Source: Nitzschia sp. DOCU1 (lineage: Eukaryota > Bacillariophyta > Bacillariophyceae > Bacillariales > Bacillariaceae). Taken from it: a stretch of 64,000 nt of DNA. Under the pieces are notes generated by a model that was not told the DNA's origin, made no database searches, and worked only from the letters and a program-made list of their open reading frames with translations. The number at the start of each line of letters is the position of its first letter. Position 1 is the stretch's first letter. The translations under genes were made by a program, and so were the position numbers. Of this stretch, positions 46,950-56,715 are shown piece after piece. The stretch spans positions 2,542,001 through 2,606,000 of the forward strand of contig OX595992.1 in NCBI GenBank assembly GCA_951394045.1, read 5' to 3'.

Positions 46950-49531
46950 ATGAAAGTCTACAACGTTGATCCTTCTCTCGATCAATCACCTAACGATGCT
47001 CGTTTGTTCGAAACGAACTTGCCGCTTGTTCTCGTCGAGCACTTTCAGTCATGGTTTCGCCATCGCGATGATGGTCGTCTATTTTTGATCGACTTCTTGA
47101 TCCTGGACTTTCTCGAGACGTGTAGGTTCCTGTTGAATCTCCAGAAACTACATCAAGTCTTGTTGAGAGCCAATGACCCGGATGATGACTTCTCGTTATC
47201 GTCATGCGTCAAGGAGGGAATCTACGGCATTCTGTCTATGTACATCTCATGTCAAATAGATCCCGATGATCCACCAAAAGACCCCAATGATCCAAACTGG
47301 GTTCACAATGTTGAAGGACACCACGTCGTGCCAAAAGGAGTTGGTGGAGCCCTGTATTCGGTCTGGAACATGATCTACGTCTCGTGCGCCGATCATTTCT
47401 TTTTACACATGGCACTTGATGCAGTATTCTTCGATCACGGTTTTGTCCTAGCACATTCAGTGACAATGATGTCGTACGGTCCAGGATCGAATCGTAACTG
47501 GGATCGGGACACTGCCGAACAGTTCATGCGAGATCGCAGTAAGTGTGTGGTCTGACTTGTAACTTTTCATCTATTTTGTGAATTCATCAAAGCTTTCTCT
47601 CTGCTCTTGCTACAGACGTCCCGGAATCTTTGATAAAGAGAATCGGAAAGGCTAGAGCTGCTGCGTTTGCAGCGGTCTCTGACAGGATGAGCCTTCTTCC
47701 ACCAGAAGAACGTAGCAAACTGGTTTGGCTTGATGAGATGTACTCTGGAAATAGGTTCCAGAAATGGTCGACAATTGCTTCCAAGTTTCACTCAGGATTC
47801 ACTCAAGATTATCTCTACCAACATATTACCAACATCAAAGCCACTGGTACTATCAATCGTTTTCGAGGTAAATTTGATCCACCTCTGGACCTCCGAGACG
47901 ATGAAAATTTCCAAGGCAAAGAACCTTGGACTGGTTTAGACCACCTTCTTATGGGGCCTCCCGTCATCATTGAACCTCGACCTTTTGCATTTGCCAACGA
48001 CCCATCCTTTATTTATCCGTTGGCCTGTTTCATTGGTAGGAATTTGGAGGTGTTTACCGTCGAGACGCCCTCCATAATGTCAGGTGTTGGAATGATAAAA
48101 AGGGGCAGAGTTGGCTTGCGTTGTTGCCATTGTCTTCGTCCTCTATTTTCTGGATCAATCAAGCAGCTGTCAGTGCGGATGGGTGCGTTTGCGAACGAGC
48201 ATTTCAAAAAGTGTCAGAAGCTTCCAAGTGATCTCAAGTCTGAATACGAGCGATTGTGGGCAAATCGTGATCGCAACAAATCCGGCAGGACGACGACATA
48301 TTGGAGTGAGACTGCGAAGGGTCTTGGGATGGTCGACACTGACAACGGTATTCGATTTGGTGTGGATAACACTCATCTTACCGTTCTTATGCAAGCGTCC
48401 GACAGTGCTGCAGAAAAAGAAGCCGCTGTGCTGAAACGTCTGGTTAGACCGGAAGACCGTTCTTGCACCTCTGATTTCTTGTATCAGTTGTTTTCTCAAG
48501 TACGAGTCGTTGCTTTCACAGAAAAAGACGCTCAACCGCACACGGGAGAACGTAAGCCGATTGGATTTCCTGGATTCGCTTGTATCCACTGCTACGAGAA
48601 GAGAAGTAATGCAAGTCGATTCTTCTACTCCGAAAAAGTTTTCACAAAGCAATGGATCCGTGCCTTGCGGACGGTCCGCGACCATCTGCTACGTTGCGAA
48701 GAATTCAAATCACAAGCAGGACTGTTGGACTCATTGCTTGAAGCCCAAAAATGTCATGACGTGCAGCTGGCTGAAATGAAAGCAAGGATGGTTTATCAAA
48801 ATACCTTCTTTCAACGACTTTGGAAGAACATGTGCGGGACGGAATCTCTTCAAGACGCTCTTGTCGATGCCAAGAAGAAGAAAATGTATGGCTCTATGTG
48901 GAGACGAGCGGAGATGTCAGTCGAGTCGCCTATCGACACCAAGATGCCATCTCTGGATACCAAGTTGCCGCCTCCGGACACCAAGATGCCACCCGTCGCA
49001 ACCACAAGCTCCACCAACTTGCCATCGATTGTGACTGTTGATCCTGGTGATGTTCCTCTCGTTGCGAAGATGCCTGTCATCACGTCTTCCGTTGCAGCTA
49101 AGCCTAATGCTCTTACTCATTTAATGAGGAACGAGCAGAAGCGTTCGATTGACGCTAAGATCAAGTCTACCATTGACAAACGCAAGTCAGCCAGTCGATC
49201 TACGCAGAATCCTGGCGTTCCTACGCAGGCCAAACGTCACAAGAACGTCCTCGAAACTGCCTCTCTTTTGACGAACAAGGACAGCACAGCGACGAAGTCC
49301 TTGAAGCAACAGACCTTGTGTTTTCCAAACAAGACACTCGTTTCAGCACCACTGCCTTCTCCTTTGCGTCATGGGCGTACTCACCGATCAATTCTTGATA
49401 TGTCGGAAAGGGAACAAGTACAGCTGGCGATTCGGAATAGTTTGGAGACTGTGGAAGACATTTCGTCTGATGATGACGTCGATGATGAATGGGCATATTC
49501 GTCTGACAGTGACGACAGTTACACCGACTAG
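46950..49531 (+). CDS. HNH-nuclease motif fused to two C2HC zinc modules, two exons
   Basis: An 834-residue protein. Exons 46950-47538 and 47616-49531; the 77-bp intron (GTAAGT...ACAG) joins MRDR|NVPESL in frame. Residues 120-155 read NVEGHHVVPKGVGG, then SVWNMIYVSCADHFFLH: His124, His125, Asn140, His149 and His153, spaced as in HNH nucleases of the HHxxP-x-GG...N...H...H group that includes homing enzymes. Then come a W-S-x-IASKF helical region (about 246-270) and two zinc modules: VGLRCCHC...NEHFKKC (366-396) and FACIHC...RDHLLRC (518-557), each C-x2-C...H-x3-C. The first is followed by TTTYWSETAKGLGMVDTD, a sequence type recalled from many diatom hypothetical proteins. The C-terminus is Ser/Thr/Lys-rich, then acidic. 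Probable nuclear DNA-binding nuclease (inference). ATG 46950 follows a TTGACAG that could be a splice acceptor, so an upstream exon is possible. Confidence 0.75.
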
Positions 49532-50224
49532 TCACATCGCCGACTAGTTGGGTGCCGTCGATCGTTGGCATCACTCCGACTCTGACTGTGTCGGTTTTTT
49601 GAGAAACAACGATAACGACACGAGGACTACGATGACGACGACGCTGTACCCATCCAATCTCGACCAAGATTGGAGACTACGAATTACTACTGGATTCTAT
49701 TAGCGTGTAAGAATAATGACGACGAATCGTCGCACCCGGGGTGCATTCTTCACCATACCTGCACAGTAGTAAAATTTATTAGTGTGTCGTAATGTCAAAT
49801 CTTTCTAGTTAGATCAATAATAGATCACCGGCCCACTTACCGAAAACACCATAGCTTGGTATAATGTGACGAACATAGGGCCGGCCGACGCTGGAAAAGA
49901 TGTGTGATTGTAGCTATTATGGAGGAGAGAAGGACGCCCGGCGCCTTGAACGTAAAGTTATTTAAAGTCGTAGCTGATGGAAGAATGACCGGCATTTGAA
50001 CGGATACGTGATTGTAGGAATCAGGAATCTACGTTTCCTTGGATTTACATAACTACGTCATTGAATCATTCGACTGGCCATCCATTCTCCTAATTCCCGA
50101 AGAGCGTTACAGGCGTCAGCAAAAACCTGCTTTCCTCAGCGTGCTTTTTTCCCACACAAACGGGACATTATTAAATCAACGAAAACGCAGACTTTATCTG
50201 CGAAGCAACACTACATACAAGACG
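49532..50224. other. Spacer inside the insertion
   Basis: About 690 bp between the HNH gene and the SET gene. The SET frame is open upstream to 50039 but reads like leader. No repeat or RNA was seen. Confidence 0.35.
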
Positions 50225-51175
50225 ATGGATGAAACCCAACAACCCGCACCTGTCATTGCACCTGCCTTGGAGAGTCTGACCGAAGCGGCGGTTGTGGCAA
50301 TGCTGGAACTCGGCCAGGTGGAAAAGAAGAAAGGAAAGGTGGTGCTTACGAGAGAGGAACTGCAGCACAAGCGCGAGGCTAACAGATTGCGAACGGCAAA
50401 GTCTCGGCTGAAGTATAAAAAACCAGCGCCAGTCAGAGTGGCGATCCAGCCGAAAACAGACGATGAAGGACGCCCCGTGATTCTGACGGAAATCGGAAAA
50501 TTCGTTAATGGTCTTTTGAAATGTGACCTTCGTGAGTGGAAAGACAAAATCGACCAACGGGTCGAGGTATGTTTGGTTCTAGAGAAAGCACTGGCGAAGA
50601 ACATCATGCAAGAAAAGAGCAGACGAGGCGAGGATGTGGTGGTGAAGGCGGACGAGGAGAGAACACGCTGGTGGTCAATCTACTGGATTGGCGACGACGG
50701 GGAACGCACCAAACTATTTGAAGTTAAAAAGTCGACAATTCTCAATGCCGGATACGGCCTCTTTGCGGCGCAGGATTACGCTGTTACAGAGGTACTTGGG
50801 GTATTTTATGGTGATAAGATTGTGGAGGCAAAAAAAGGAAACGACAATGCACCCAACGAGTACGCCATGTTCGTAACGTGGCCGCCTAAAGCCAAATCGA
50901 GGACGGCCAAAGGCAAAGCCAAGAAGAAGGCATCTACAGTGAAGCAAAATCGATTCTACGTGATCCCAAAAGGTGGACCAGCCAGTGACCTGAAAGATAC
51001 TGGTCTGTCTTTCTTCGGCTTCCACATGGCAAATGACCCTTCGTTTGGCCTCCCCAAAAGAAGACTCCATCCGAATTTCAACATTGCCGTACTGCCTAAC
51101 CTGACTGTAATTGCCTTGACCAATATCAAGGCTGGAGAAGAACTCTTCTTAGACTACAATATTGGCGACAACTAA
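50225..51175 (+). CDS. SET-domain protein with bZIP-like basic segment
   Basis: A 316-residue protein; ATG 50225. Residues 48-66 (HKREANRLRTAKSRLKYK) match the N-x7-R basic region of bZIP factors, but no leucine zipper follows. The SET domain covers about 168-312: STILNAGYGLFAAQDY, VLGVFYGD, FGFHMANDPSFG, NFNIAVLPNLTVIALTNIKA and EELFLDYN with the catalytic-type Tyr311. The canonical N-H-S-C is replaced by HMAND, and there is no post-SET Cys cluster. A Lys/Ala insert (226-237) splits the domain. SET proteins methylate lysines with SAM. The changed NHSC motif leaves activity uncertain. Its place in inserted DNA suggests cargo acting on chromatin at or near the element (inference). Confidence 0.78.
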   Translation: MDETQQPAPVIAPALESLTEAAVVAMLELGQVEKKKGKVVLTREELQHKREANRLRTAKSRLKYKKPAPVRVAIQPKTDDEGRPVILTEIGKFVNGLLKCDLREWKDKIDQRVEVCLVLEKALAKNIMQEKSRRGEDVVVKADEERTRWWSIYWIGDDGERTKLFEVKKSTILNAGYGLFAAQDYAVTEVLGVFYGDKIVEAKKGNDNAPNEYAMFVTWPPKAKSRTAKGKAKKKASTVKQNRFYVIPKGGPASDLKDTGLSFFGFHMANDPSFGLPKRRLHPNFNIAVLPNLTVIALTNIKAGEELFLDYNIGDN

Positions 51176-51294
51176 CAATACATACTAGTTCACAATAACT
51201 TCTAGTCTATTATTTGTGTATGTATTTGTTCTAAATTAGTTAAAGTAGATCGCAATCTAGAGAATATCTGGATTGTCTAAAATAATTTGAATAG

Positions 51295-51942
51295 TTAGTA
51301 TTCGATAGTGACGTAGGGTAGATCATCTGTATAGATGATACAACCGCCTACTCCGTAGAGCATGAACCGAGGAACAGCAGACCAGGTCGGAAATTGCCAA
51401 CGAAGGATGGCACCCATACGCAAATTCCAGAGTCCATGGGACTCTGGCACAGTCGCACGGATTTGCAGTGTCTTGATCGTTCCATCTCTATCTTTGCAGA
51501 GAAAGTCTGGATAGCGATGGTGAGGGAGCCTAAACATAACCCGAACCACCAACTCGCCACACTCAAAAGGGAGCCCGTCTAGAGCCTTCAGTTGGACCCA
51601 AGTGAGTGGAAGTAACGGCGGCCACTCCGAAATAGCCTCGCAAGTACTAAGGCGGCGGTGGGCTTGAAAACAACGACGAGAACAAAAGCCCGTTTTGCAC
51701 TCGTGGCAACAACGAAGACGCACGCCACTAACTCTCTCACAGTGTTGACAAGTGAAATAGTCGACACCATGGGGGTCGACCGGCGGCGATGCGGTGATGG
51801 ATTCGACAATCATCCGCGCTTCGGGTGAACTGAACGAAGTAAGAGTCTGGTCAGGGAAGAAAGAAGGCCAAGCCTGCACGACGATGACACGATCAAGTAT
51901 CTCGTCGCGGTTTCTTCCCTGGTAGACGATTGGTCCTTCCAT
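51295..51942 (-). CDS. MYND-like zinc-finger protein
   Basis: A 215-residue protein starting at ATG 51942 (MEGPIVYQGRNRDEIL). Residues 65-101 hold CQHC...CHECKTGFCSRRC, then H95 and C101: eight putative zinc ligands (C65, C68, C79, C82, C87, C91, H95, C101). The first six are spaced as in MYND fingers. The last part is shorter than usual, with His four residues after C91 rather than eight. The C-terminal 110 residues have alternating hydrophobic segments (FECGELVVRVMFRLP, MGAILRWQFPTW) with no family I know. MYND domains mediate protein contacts and often accompany SET domains in SMYD enzymes, so finding one next to a separate SET gene is suggestive. Convergent with the SET gene, 119 bp between stops. 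Confidence 0.62.
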   Translation of the reverse strand: MEGPIVYQGRNRDEILDRVIVVQAWPSFFPDQTLTSFSSPEARMIVESITASPPVDPHGVDYFTCQHCERVSGVRLRCCHECKTGFCSRRCFQAHRRLSTCEAISEWPPLLPLTWVQLKALDGLPFECGELVVRVMFRLPHHRYPDFLCKDRDGTIKTLQIRATVPESHGLWNLRMGAILRWQFPTWSAVPRFMLYGVGGCIIYTDDLPYVTIEY

Positions 51943-52677
51943 GGTGATTCGAAGACAACTAGAGCGTTGAGGGACGACGACGATGTTTGACAACAAAACG
52001 AAATGAAATGAGACTTCGAGACAGGCTACAAACGACTAATTGTACACTGAAGATATCGACTCCCAGGGGACGGTGGGACTCAGAAGACCAACTATAAGTA
52101 GTTCGTTAGTAGCGTAATGTCGATCCAAGGTCGTTCCAAGATCGAAACAATGCGCATGCTACAACGCCGATATGTAAATTTATCGACAAGCGAATCGCGC
52201 GGTGGCTTGAAACCGATTAATCGTGATTCGGTACCTCGCCCGACTCGGCCGGGCATATCAACACTGCCACAGTAACCCGGAAAGACCGAATATTCAAAGC
52301 AGGTAGAACATCTCGCGTCAAAAGTCGCGAGCTTCATTCTTCGAGAGAAACTGGGTCTCAATTTTTATCAAACGTGGTATAAATATATTCATGACAGAGA
52401 TGTAGTTAAAGAATAGATAGGACCTAATTATGCCGAAAATCACTCTATAGTGGTTAAAGAAAAGTCGCCTTCCACGAGGTCTGAATCGCAAACACCGACG
52501 AAACTTGATAGCAAATTCATCGAACCACGCGCACTCAAAAGTCGACGATACCGACTTTTGCTCGTTTTCGTTCTCAACAGCGCCCACCCACCCCCGCCCT
52601 CCTACAAACAGTAAGATGACCGACGACATCAGTTCGGATGACGACCCTATATTTGCCTCGATCACAAAGGGATAGGA
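51943..52677. other. Right end of the insertion, no clear gene
   Basis: Contains a short hairpin at 52536-52560 with 9-bp arms (CAAAAGTCG / CGACTTTTG). An ATG at 52615 opens a 19-codon frame ending in TAG just before the right repeat; it is acidic (MTDDISSDDDPIF) and could be the first codons of a lost gene. No other coding signal was seen. Confidence 0.4.
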
Positions 52678-52700
52678 ACCCAGTCTAATGGCCATGAACT
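52678..52700. repeat. Right copy of the 23-bp direct repeat flanking the insertion
   Basis: Starts ACCCAGTCTA and ends GGCCATGAACT; it differs from the copy at 45809-45831 at a single base. It is directly followed by the methyltransferase codons for CGARVVCTD. Confidence 0.8.
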
Positions 52701-53215
52701 GTGGGGCACGTGTGGTATGTACCGATTTGGACAATCCCAATCGGATACGTAGTTTGGCAGAAGCCATGCAACGAAACTACGAGGAGTTATTACTGTCGGT
52801 GGTGGACGCGAAAACTACCATTCCGAACGTAGTACGAAGGAATGCACCCATGGCCAAAACATGTCCATTTCGTTGGGGAACCTCATCGGAAGCCGTCGCC
52901 AAATGCTTAAATGAAAATGGAACCGAACGATTTGATGTCATTTGTGCGACCGATTGTTTATTCATGCCATGGCTACACTACGAATTGCTCCAGGGTATCG
53001 ACGAATTGTTAGACCTGAAAGGTGTGGCAATCATGGCATTTGCGATTCATGAAGCGTATTCTAAAGACGAACAAGTATGGCCATTTTGTGACAAGGCCAA
53101 GGAAAAAGGATTTGATGTGGAAATTTTAGATGCCGTTCAATTGACGCCACCCCGAAAAGGTATGGATCCCAAGCAAGGTTTGATTCATGTACTGAGATTA
53201 ACCAGACGACAATAA
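52701..53215 (+). pseudogene. Lysine-methyltransferase-like gene, 3' part, displaced by insertion
   Basis: The C-terminal half of the methyltransferase begun at 45258. It starts with CGARVVCTDLDNP (strand beta-2 with the acidic residue that binds the SAM ribose) and continues with RFDVICATDCLFMPWLHYEL (motif IV region), GVAIMAFAIHEAYSKDEQ and GLIHVLRLTRRQ before the stop. A short frame with ATG at 52688 (inside the direct repeat) could still be translated, but it would lack motif I and so could not bind SAM normally. No stops or shifts have accumulated in either half, so the insertion is probably recent, or an intact allele exists. Confidence 0.85.
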
Positions 53216-53343
53216 CAACGAATTAACAAGAGCGAGATCCGTTGCTGCTACAAAACAGTCTAGGAGCGCTTTAGTTCATCCTTCAGCTCGAACTACTATA
53301 CAAGAACTAGCTAGTCAGCATCTTTCACCGGCGGTCTATATCA

Positions 53344-54912
53344 TTATCCCGACAAGATCCCTACGCCTTCTAGTTCGACTTTACCTGCGGCAATCGTCGG
53401 CAATGTCAGATTCCGATACTTGTCTGGCAAATGAGCATAGGATGGACTCAAATCGTTGGAGGTCAAAGCATGCACATGGACCGGGCAGACATAGGATGTA
53501 GTACTATTGTCACCCGTCCCACTCTTGTTTTGCATTTCTTCTTGACGATGACAGTATTCGAGGCATTGATCGACTTGATATTTTCGAGAAAATGTTCGGA
53601 GGGTTTCTTCGGCATTGGGATCCAAATAGCCCGCTTGAATGGCACCCCACAAAAGTTGACAAAATGGCGAACCATGTTGACTATGCTTGGCGAGTGTCAC
53701 GTGTTGATAGGTAAAATCCAAAAATCGATGAATTTGGCTGGGCTGAGCAAAAGCATAGATAGCCAAGGAATGAACTTGTAGGTCTCCATAGCGTTGTCGA
53801 TAGATGAATCCCCTTTGATCAATTTCTCGTTTCAAGAAGGCTTGCACGGGTTTGGATTGAAAAAAGTCGAGGCGTGCCACAAAAAAGTTGTTATAGACTC
53901 CACACAAGTCCGATGAAAGTGGCCATCGTTTGGCTTTGTGTTGCATACTGGAATGCCATCGTTCAAACCAATGCAGCATGAACTTGTAATGGTGATTCAA
54001 TTCATAACTACAAAGTCGAAACCCATAGACGTAATCGTGTTGTCGCATATAATCAAATACATTGTACGAAATGTCAGATAAAACCAAGGAATCTTCATCC
54101 AAACGCCAAATATAGTCGTAGGGAGTATGAGAGAAAGCGGATATCTGTGCTTGTTGCGTATTCAGCTGTTGAAAGAAATCCCAAATTTGAATGGCAAAGA
54201 ATCGACACATGTGACGGTAACCGACGGAAAAGAGATTTGCCACATGCCATTGAGAAGAATTGTTATGCCGTAGATTATGGGGAAGTCGCCAATAAGGCGT
54301 TTGATCCAAGTTGACCAATTTCACCAAACCCGAGTGCTTATGCTGGTCCGTAGTAGTAGCATTCAACAAGATGGATTCGATGCGTTGCACGTCTTCCATA
54401 TAAAAGTCACCCGTATGAAATAGAAAAATATCAACATTGTCCAAATTTTCGGGTTGTTGCATCAGATAATGATCCCGAAGCAATTGAAGAGTTTGTAGCA
54501 ACATGCCATGGCTATCTCGTCCTTCGTATGACGAATGCTTCTTTTGGACCAGCATGACAATCGCGTTGGATCGCAACCGACGGGGTGCCAAGCTTTGAAT
54601 GGACAATTTACCAAGACTCTTTGGATTTAAAGGGTTTGCAAAGGTCAAATTGAAGGAATAATACAAAGGATGCGATGCTGGTGCCACAGCCAGATTTGGC
54701 TCGTGATGGAGTCGAGGCTCGTCCAAAGAATACCCATTTGTCGCCACCACCAAGGATCCCCCGTCATCGTTGGTCCTCGTGGTCCATCCGAACTGACCGT
54801 AAAGTGCCATCAACAAACAAGCCAGAAAGTACAGACGAAGACGTGCCGTGTTGGAACCAAACGCCGAACGCAGTCGGGATACCATGATCCGATTGCCACT
54901 AGTGTTCCCCAT
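53344..54912 (-). CDS. Golgi alpha-mannosyltransferase-like protein (GT15 type)
   Basis: A 522-residue type II membrane protein; ATG 54912 (MGNTSGNRIM) is the first ATG in frame. Short cytosolic tail, one membrane anchor at about residues 25-41 (LRLYFLACLLMALYGQF), then a lumenal catalytic domain. SNAIVMLVQKK opens the fold. FSVGYRHMCRFFA (229-240) and YIWRLDEDSLVLSDISYNVF (267-286, with D272-E-D274) match the GT15 KRE2/MNT1 alpha-1,2-mannosyltransferases, where the same GYRHMCRF and YYWR stretches occur. Those enzymes add mannose from GDP-mannose to N- and O-glycans in the Golgi. KFMLHWFERW and the NLDQTPYWRLP segment also fit lumenal parts. Cys residues near the C-terminus (CQLLW, CLEYC) may form disulfides. 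Single exon; 3' end faces the methyltransferase remnant. Confidence 0.82.
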   Translation of the reverse strand: MGNTSGNRIMVSRLRSAFGSNTARLRLYFLACLLMALYGQFGWTTRTNDDGGSLVVATNGYSLDEPRLHHEPNLAVAPASHPLYYSFNLTFANPLNPKSLGKLSIQSLAPRRLRSNAIVMLVQKKHSSYEGRDSHGMLLQTLQLLRDHYLMQQPENLDNVDIFLFHTGDFYMEDVQRIESILLNATTTDQHKHSGLVKLVNLDQTPYWRLPHNLRHNNSSQWHVANLFSVGYRHMCRFFAIQIWDFFQQLNTQQAQISAFSHTPYDYIWRLDEDSLVLSDISYNVFDYMRQHDYVYGFRLCSYELNHHYKFMLHWFERWHSSMQHKAKRWPLSSDLCGVYNNFFVARLDFFQSKPVQAFLKREIDQRGFIYRQRYGDLQVHSLAIYAFAQPSQIHRFLDFTYQHVTLAKHSQHGSPFCQLLWGAIQAGYLDPNAEETLRTFSRKYQVDQCLEYCHRQEEMQNKSGTGDNSTTSYVCPVHVHALTSNDLSPSYAHLPDKYRNLTLPTIAAGKVELEGVGILSG

Positions 54913-55311
54913 GAACGAAGCGGCAACTGGGGAAGAAAATCCTTCCTTTCTCTTCACCTCGTACTCTATCGTCGCATCATCAAACCGTGTGCTAGCACTC
55001 TGCTACCATCGTTGTCGTTCCAACTACTATCCTGTCATGACAGTTCATAGTCACGACAAAAGCATCAAAATGGGCCGAGGGCGAGAGGCCGTCCTTGGCG
55101 ATGGGTGTATCGAAAAACGACCGGCCTTGCTCGTGGCGTCGCGCGGAATCGTCTTTCCCGCCTTTTTTGGATTAGGTCCCGAGTTCGGTCCCAAATAGAA
55201 GCGATTGATGCTACCCCCTATCTATCCGAACTATGGGTCGCTATACAAACTTGAACAATAGATGGTAGGGCATAATGTCGACCCCACTCGCTGGGTCGTT
55301 CTACTATGATA
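54913..55311. other. Intergenic, about 400 bp
   Basis: Promoter of the mannosyltransferase-like gene (minus) and 3' flank of ankyrin-like member 4 (minus). No feature was recognised. Confidence 0.35.
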
Positions 55312-56715
55312 CTATGCAACATTATCAAGTGTTGAACATGGTTCCAGGAGTGGCTCGAGTCGCGAAAGTTTCTGTTTCAATCTAGCTCGCTTCTCTTGGA
55401 GGAGTTGCATCTCTCGTTCCACCTGAGCAAGTTCCCTGTGAAGACGGTTATATTCACCTCGATACGAGCCATCATAACAACGCAATAGTACGGCAGGATT
55501 GGCCCTCAAGAGTCGAAAACTCAGTGTGAGCAACATAGTTTGGCTTTCTCGTCGTTCTCGAAAATGGTCATATTTGTTCCAAAAAGTCATGGGGATCAAA
55601 AACGCCCACAAACGACTCTTGGGATGCCGTGTTTCCAAGGCTTGTGGGGCAGTCGACACGACACATAACATATCTTGCAGGGCTCGCTCGACATTGCGGT
55701 CTCCACAATCATAGGTACCCGTTCCATCAAAATTCAGTAACCCCAGTCCGTAGAGAAAGTTTTCCAATGGAGTAAAGCCTCTGGTTTGATGATGATCGTC
55801 TATTGGTGCAGAATCATCATGCTGATCATCAGGAACCTCTCGTCGATTATTCGTTGTCGTGGATCCTCGAAACCAATCTTCGTCCTGACAACCCATGTCT
55901 TTATAACACCACAGACTCAGGGGCAGTTTCGAAGACGCCTTGCAGGCAAGATTGTGACCCACCAAGCATAATATCGGAACAAAAGACATGTCATTCATGG
56001 CGTCCAATATCATTTGGTGTTCTTTTTTGGGAGAGTGTTGCGAGAAACAAATTCTGTGATAATAGGCAGATGCTCGGCTAGCACCTCGAAAGATGGAGGA
56101 GGCTTCACTGGCAATTTGGAGTGGATTGGCATAATTGTAGGTAGTGTTGGTAATAGTACCCACCAACACGTTTGGGTCAGCCCTGTAGGCCAGTAACAAC
56201 AAAAAGGGCTGCGCTGCTTCGTTCGCCACAATATAGTTTATGAGAGGTTCTCGGAGGGGAGCATTCGACTGTCCTCCATTGGCGTACTGAAACAAGAGTT
56301 TGGTCTTGGTCCACGCCGTATCAAAGATTCGATTCGAGGCCAAATCATGGGGTGTTTGAATATTCAAGAGTTCTTGCTCGTATTCCTTATGAGCGACGAG
56401 TTTTTCATGTCGCCACGGTCCCCGAAAGGCATGATAGGCAATTTCCTCACGATCGACCAAGACGCGTCTCCAAATATTTCTCACAAGTGTCTCGAGACGC
56501 ACCACGAGTGCCGCAGTCAATTCACTGGCACAATACTCGACAATATCCAGAGGCATGTCGGGTTCTTCCACCAAACGTTCGAGGAATTTCCCGAGTCGGC
56601 TGTCGTGGCTGGAAAGCTCTTGGGATTCCGACTCGTTTCTTACCAAATGACGGACCGCATGCCAATCCGATTGCGCTAATGCTTCTTCGAGTGACTCCAT
56701 ATTGAGTGACTCCAT
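55312..56715 (-). CDS. Ankyrin-like diatom family protein 4
   Basis: A 467-residue member; ATG 56715 (MESLNMESLEEALAQ), with a second in-frame ATG at 56700 that equally fits the family. It has SDWHAVRHLVRNE, RLVEEPDMPLDIVEYCASEL, RNIWRRVLVDREEIAYHAF, LLAYRADPNVL and NPLQIASEAS in the ankyrin-like place, VPILCLVGHN, RGFTPLENFLYGLG, APQALETRHPKSRLWAFLIP and LTLSFRLLRANPAVLLRC. It then has a coiled coil (EREMQLLQEKRARLKQKL). Closest to member 5 at 60611: the LVEEP...LD/ELxEY and RNxWRRVLVDR blocks are shared. The two lie 4 kb apart with the hydrolase and a glycosyltransferase between them. Function unknown. Confidence 0.75.
   Translation of the reverse strand: MESLNMESLEEALAQSDWHAVRHLVRNESESQELSSHDSRLGKFLERLVEEPDMPLDIVEYCASELTAALVVRLETLVRNIWRRVLVDREEIAYHAFRGPWRHEKLVAHKEYEQELLNIQTPHDLASNRIFDTAWTKTKLLFQYANGGQSNAPLREPLINYIVANEAAQPFLLLLAYRADPNVLVGTITNTTYNYANPLQIASEASSIFRGASRASAYYHRICFSQHSPKKEHQMILDAMNDMSFVPILCLVGHNLACKASSKLPLSLWCYKDMGCQDEDWFRGSTTTNNRREVPDDQHDDSAPIDDHHQTRGFTPLENFLYGLGLLNFDGTGTYDCGDRNVERALQDMLCVVSTAPQALETRHPKSRLWAFLIPMTFWNKYDHFRERRESQTMLLTLSFRLLRANPAVLLRCYDGSYRGEYNRLHRELAQVEREMQLLQEKRARLKQKLSRLEPLLEPCSTLDNVA

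Larger units (their letters stand above)
45832..52677 (+). mobile_element. About 6.8-kb insertion with HNH-nuclease, SET and MYND-like genes
   Basis: DNA inserted into the methyltransferase gene, bordered by a 23-bp near-perfect direct repeat. It contains, from left: a nucleotide-cyclase exon fragment (minus), a 181-bp tandem repeat, the two-exon HNH/zinc-module protein (plus), a SET-domain protein (plus) and a MYND-like zinc protein (minus). I found no convincing terminal inverted repeats, no LTRs, no poly(A) tail, and no transposase, reverse transcriptase or tyrosine recombinase motif. It therefore fits no standard class that I can name. The HNH protein is the best candidate for mobility (inference). 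A nested or compound insertion cannot be excluded: CACACATTT near 45851 recurs near 46151, so the left part up to about 46150 may be a separate piece. Confidence 0.7.

Noticed and set aside
45832..52677. The insertion as a standard DNA transposon, LTR element or LINE
   Set aside because: No matching terminal inverted repeats, long terminal repeats, poly(A) tail, or transposase/reverse-transcriptase motifs were seen; the 23-bp repeat alone does not assign a class.
45832..52700. The split methyltransferase explained by a giant intron containing genes
   Set aside because: There are no GT...AG edges at the break, and the coding sequence at the junction is duplicated on both sides, which is the pattern of an insertion.
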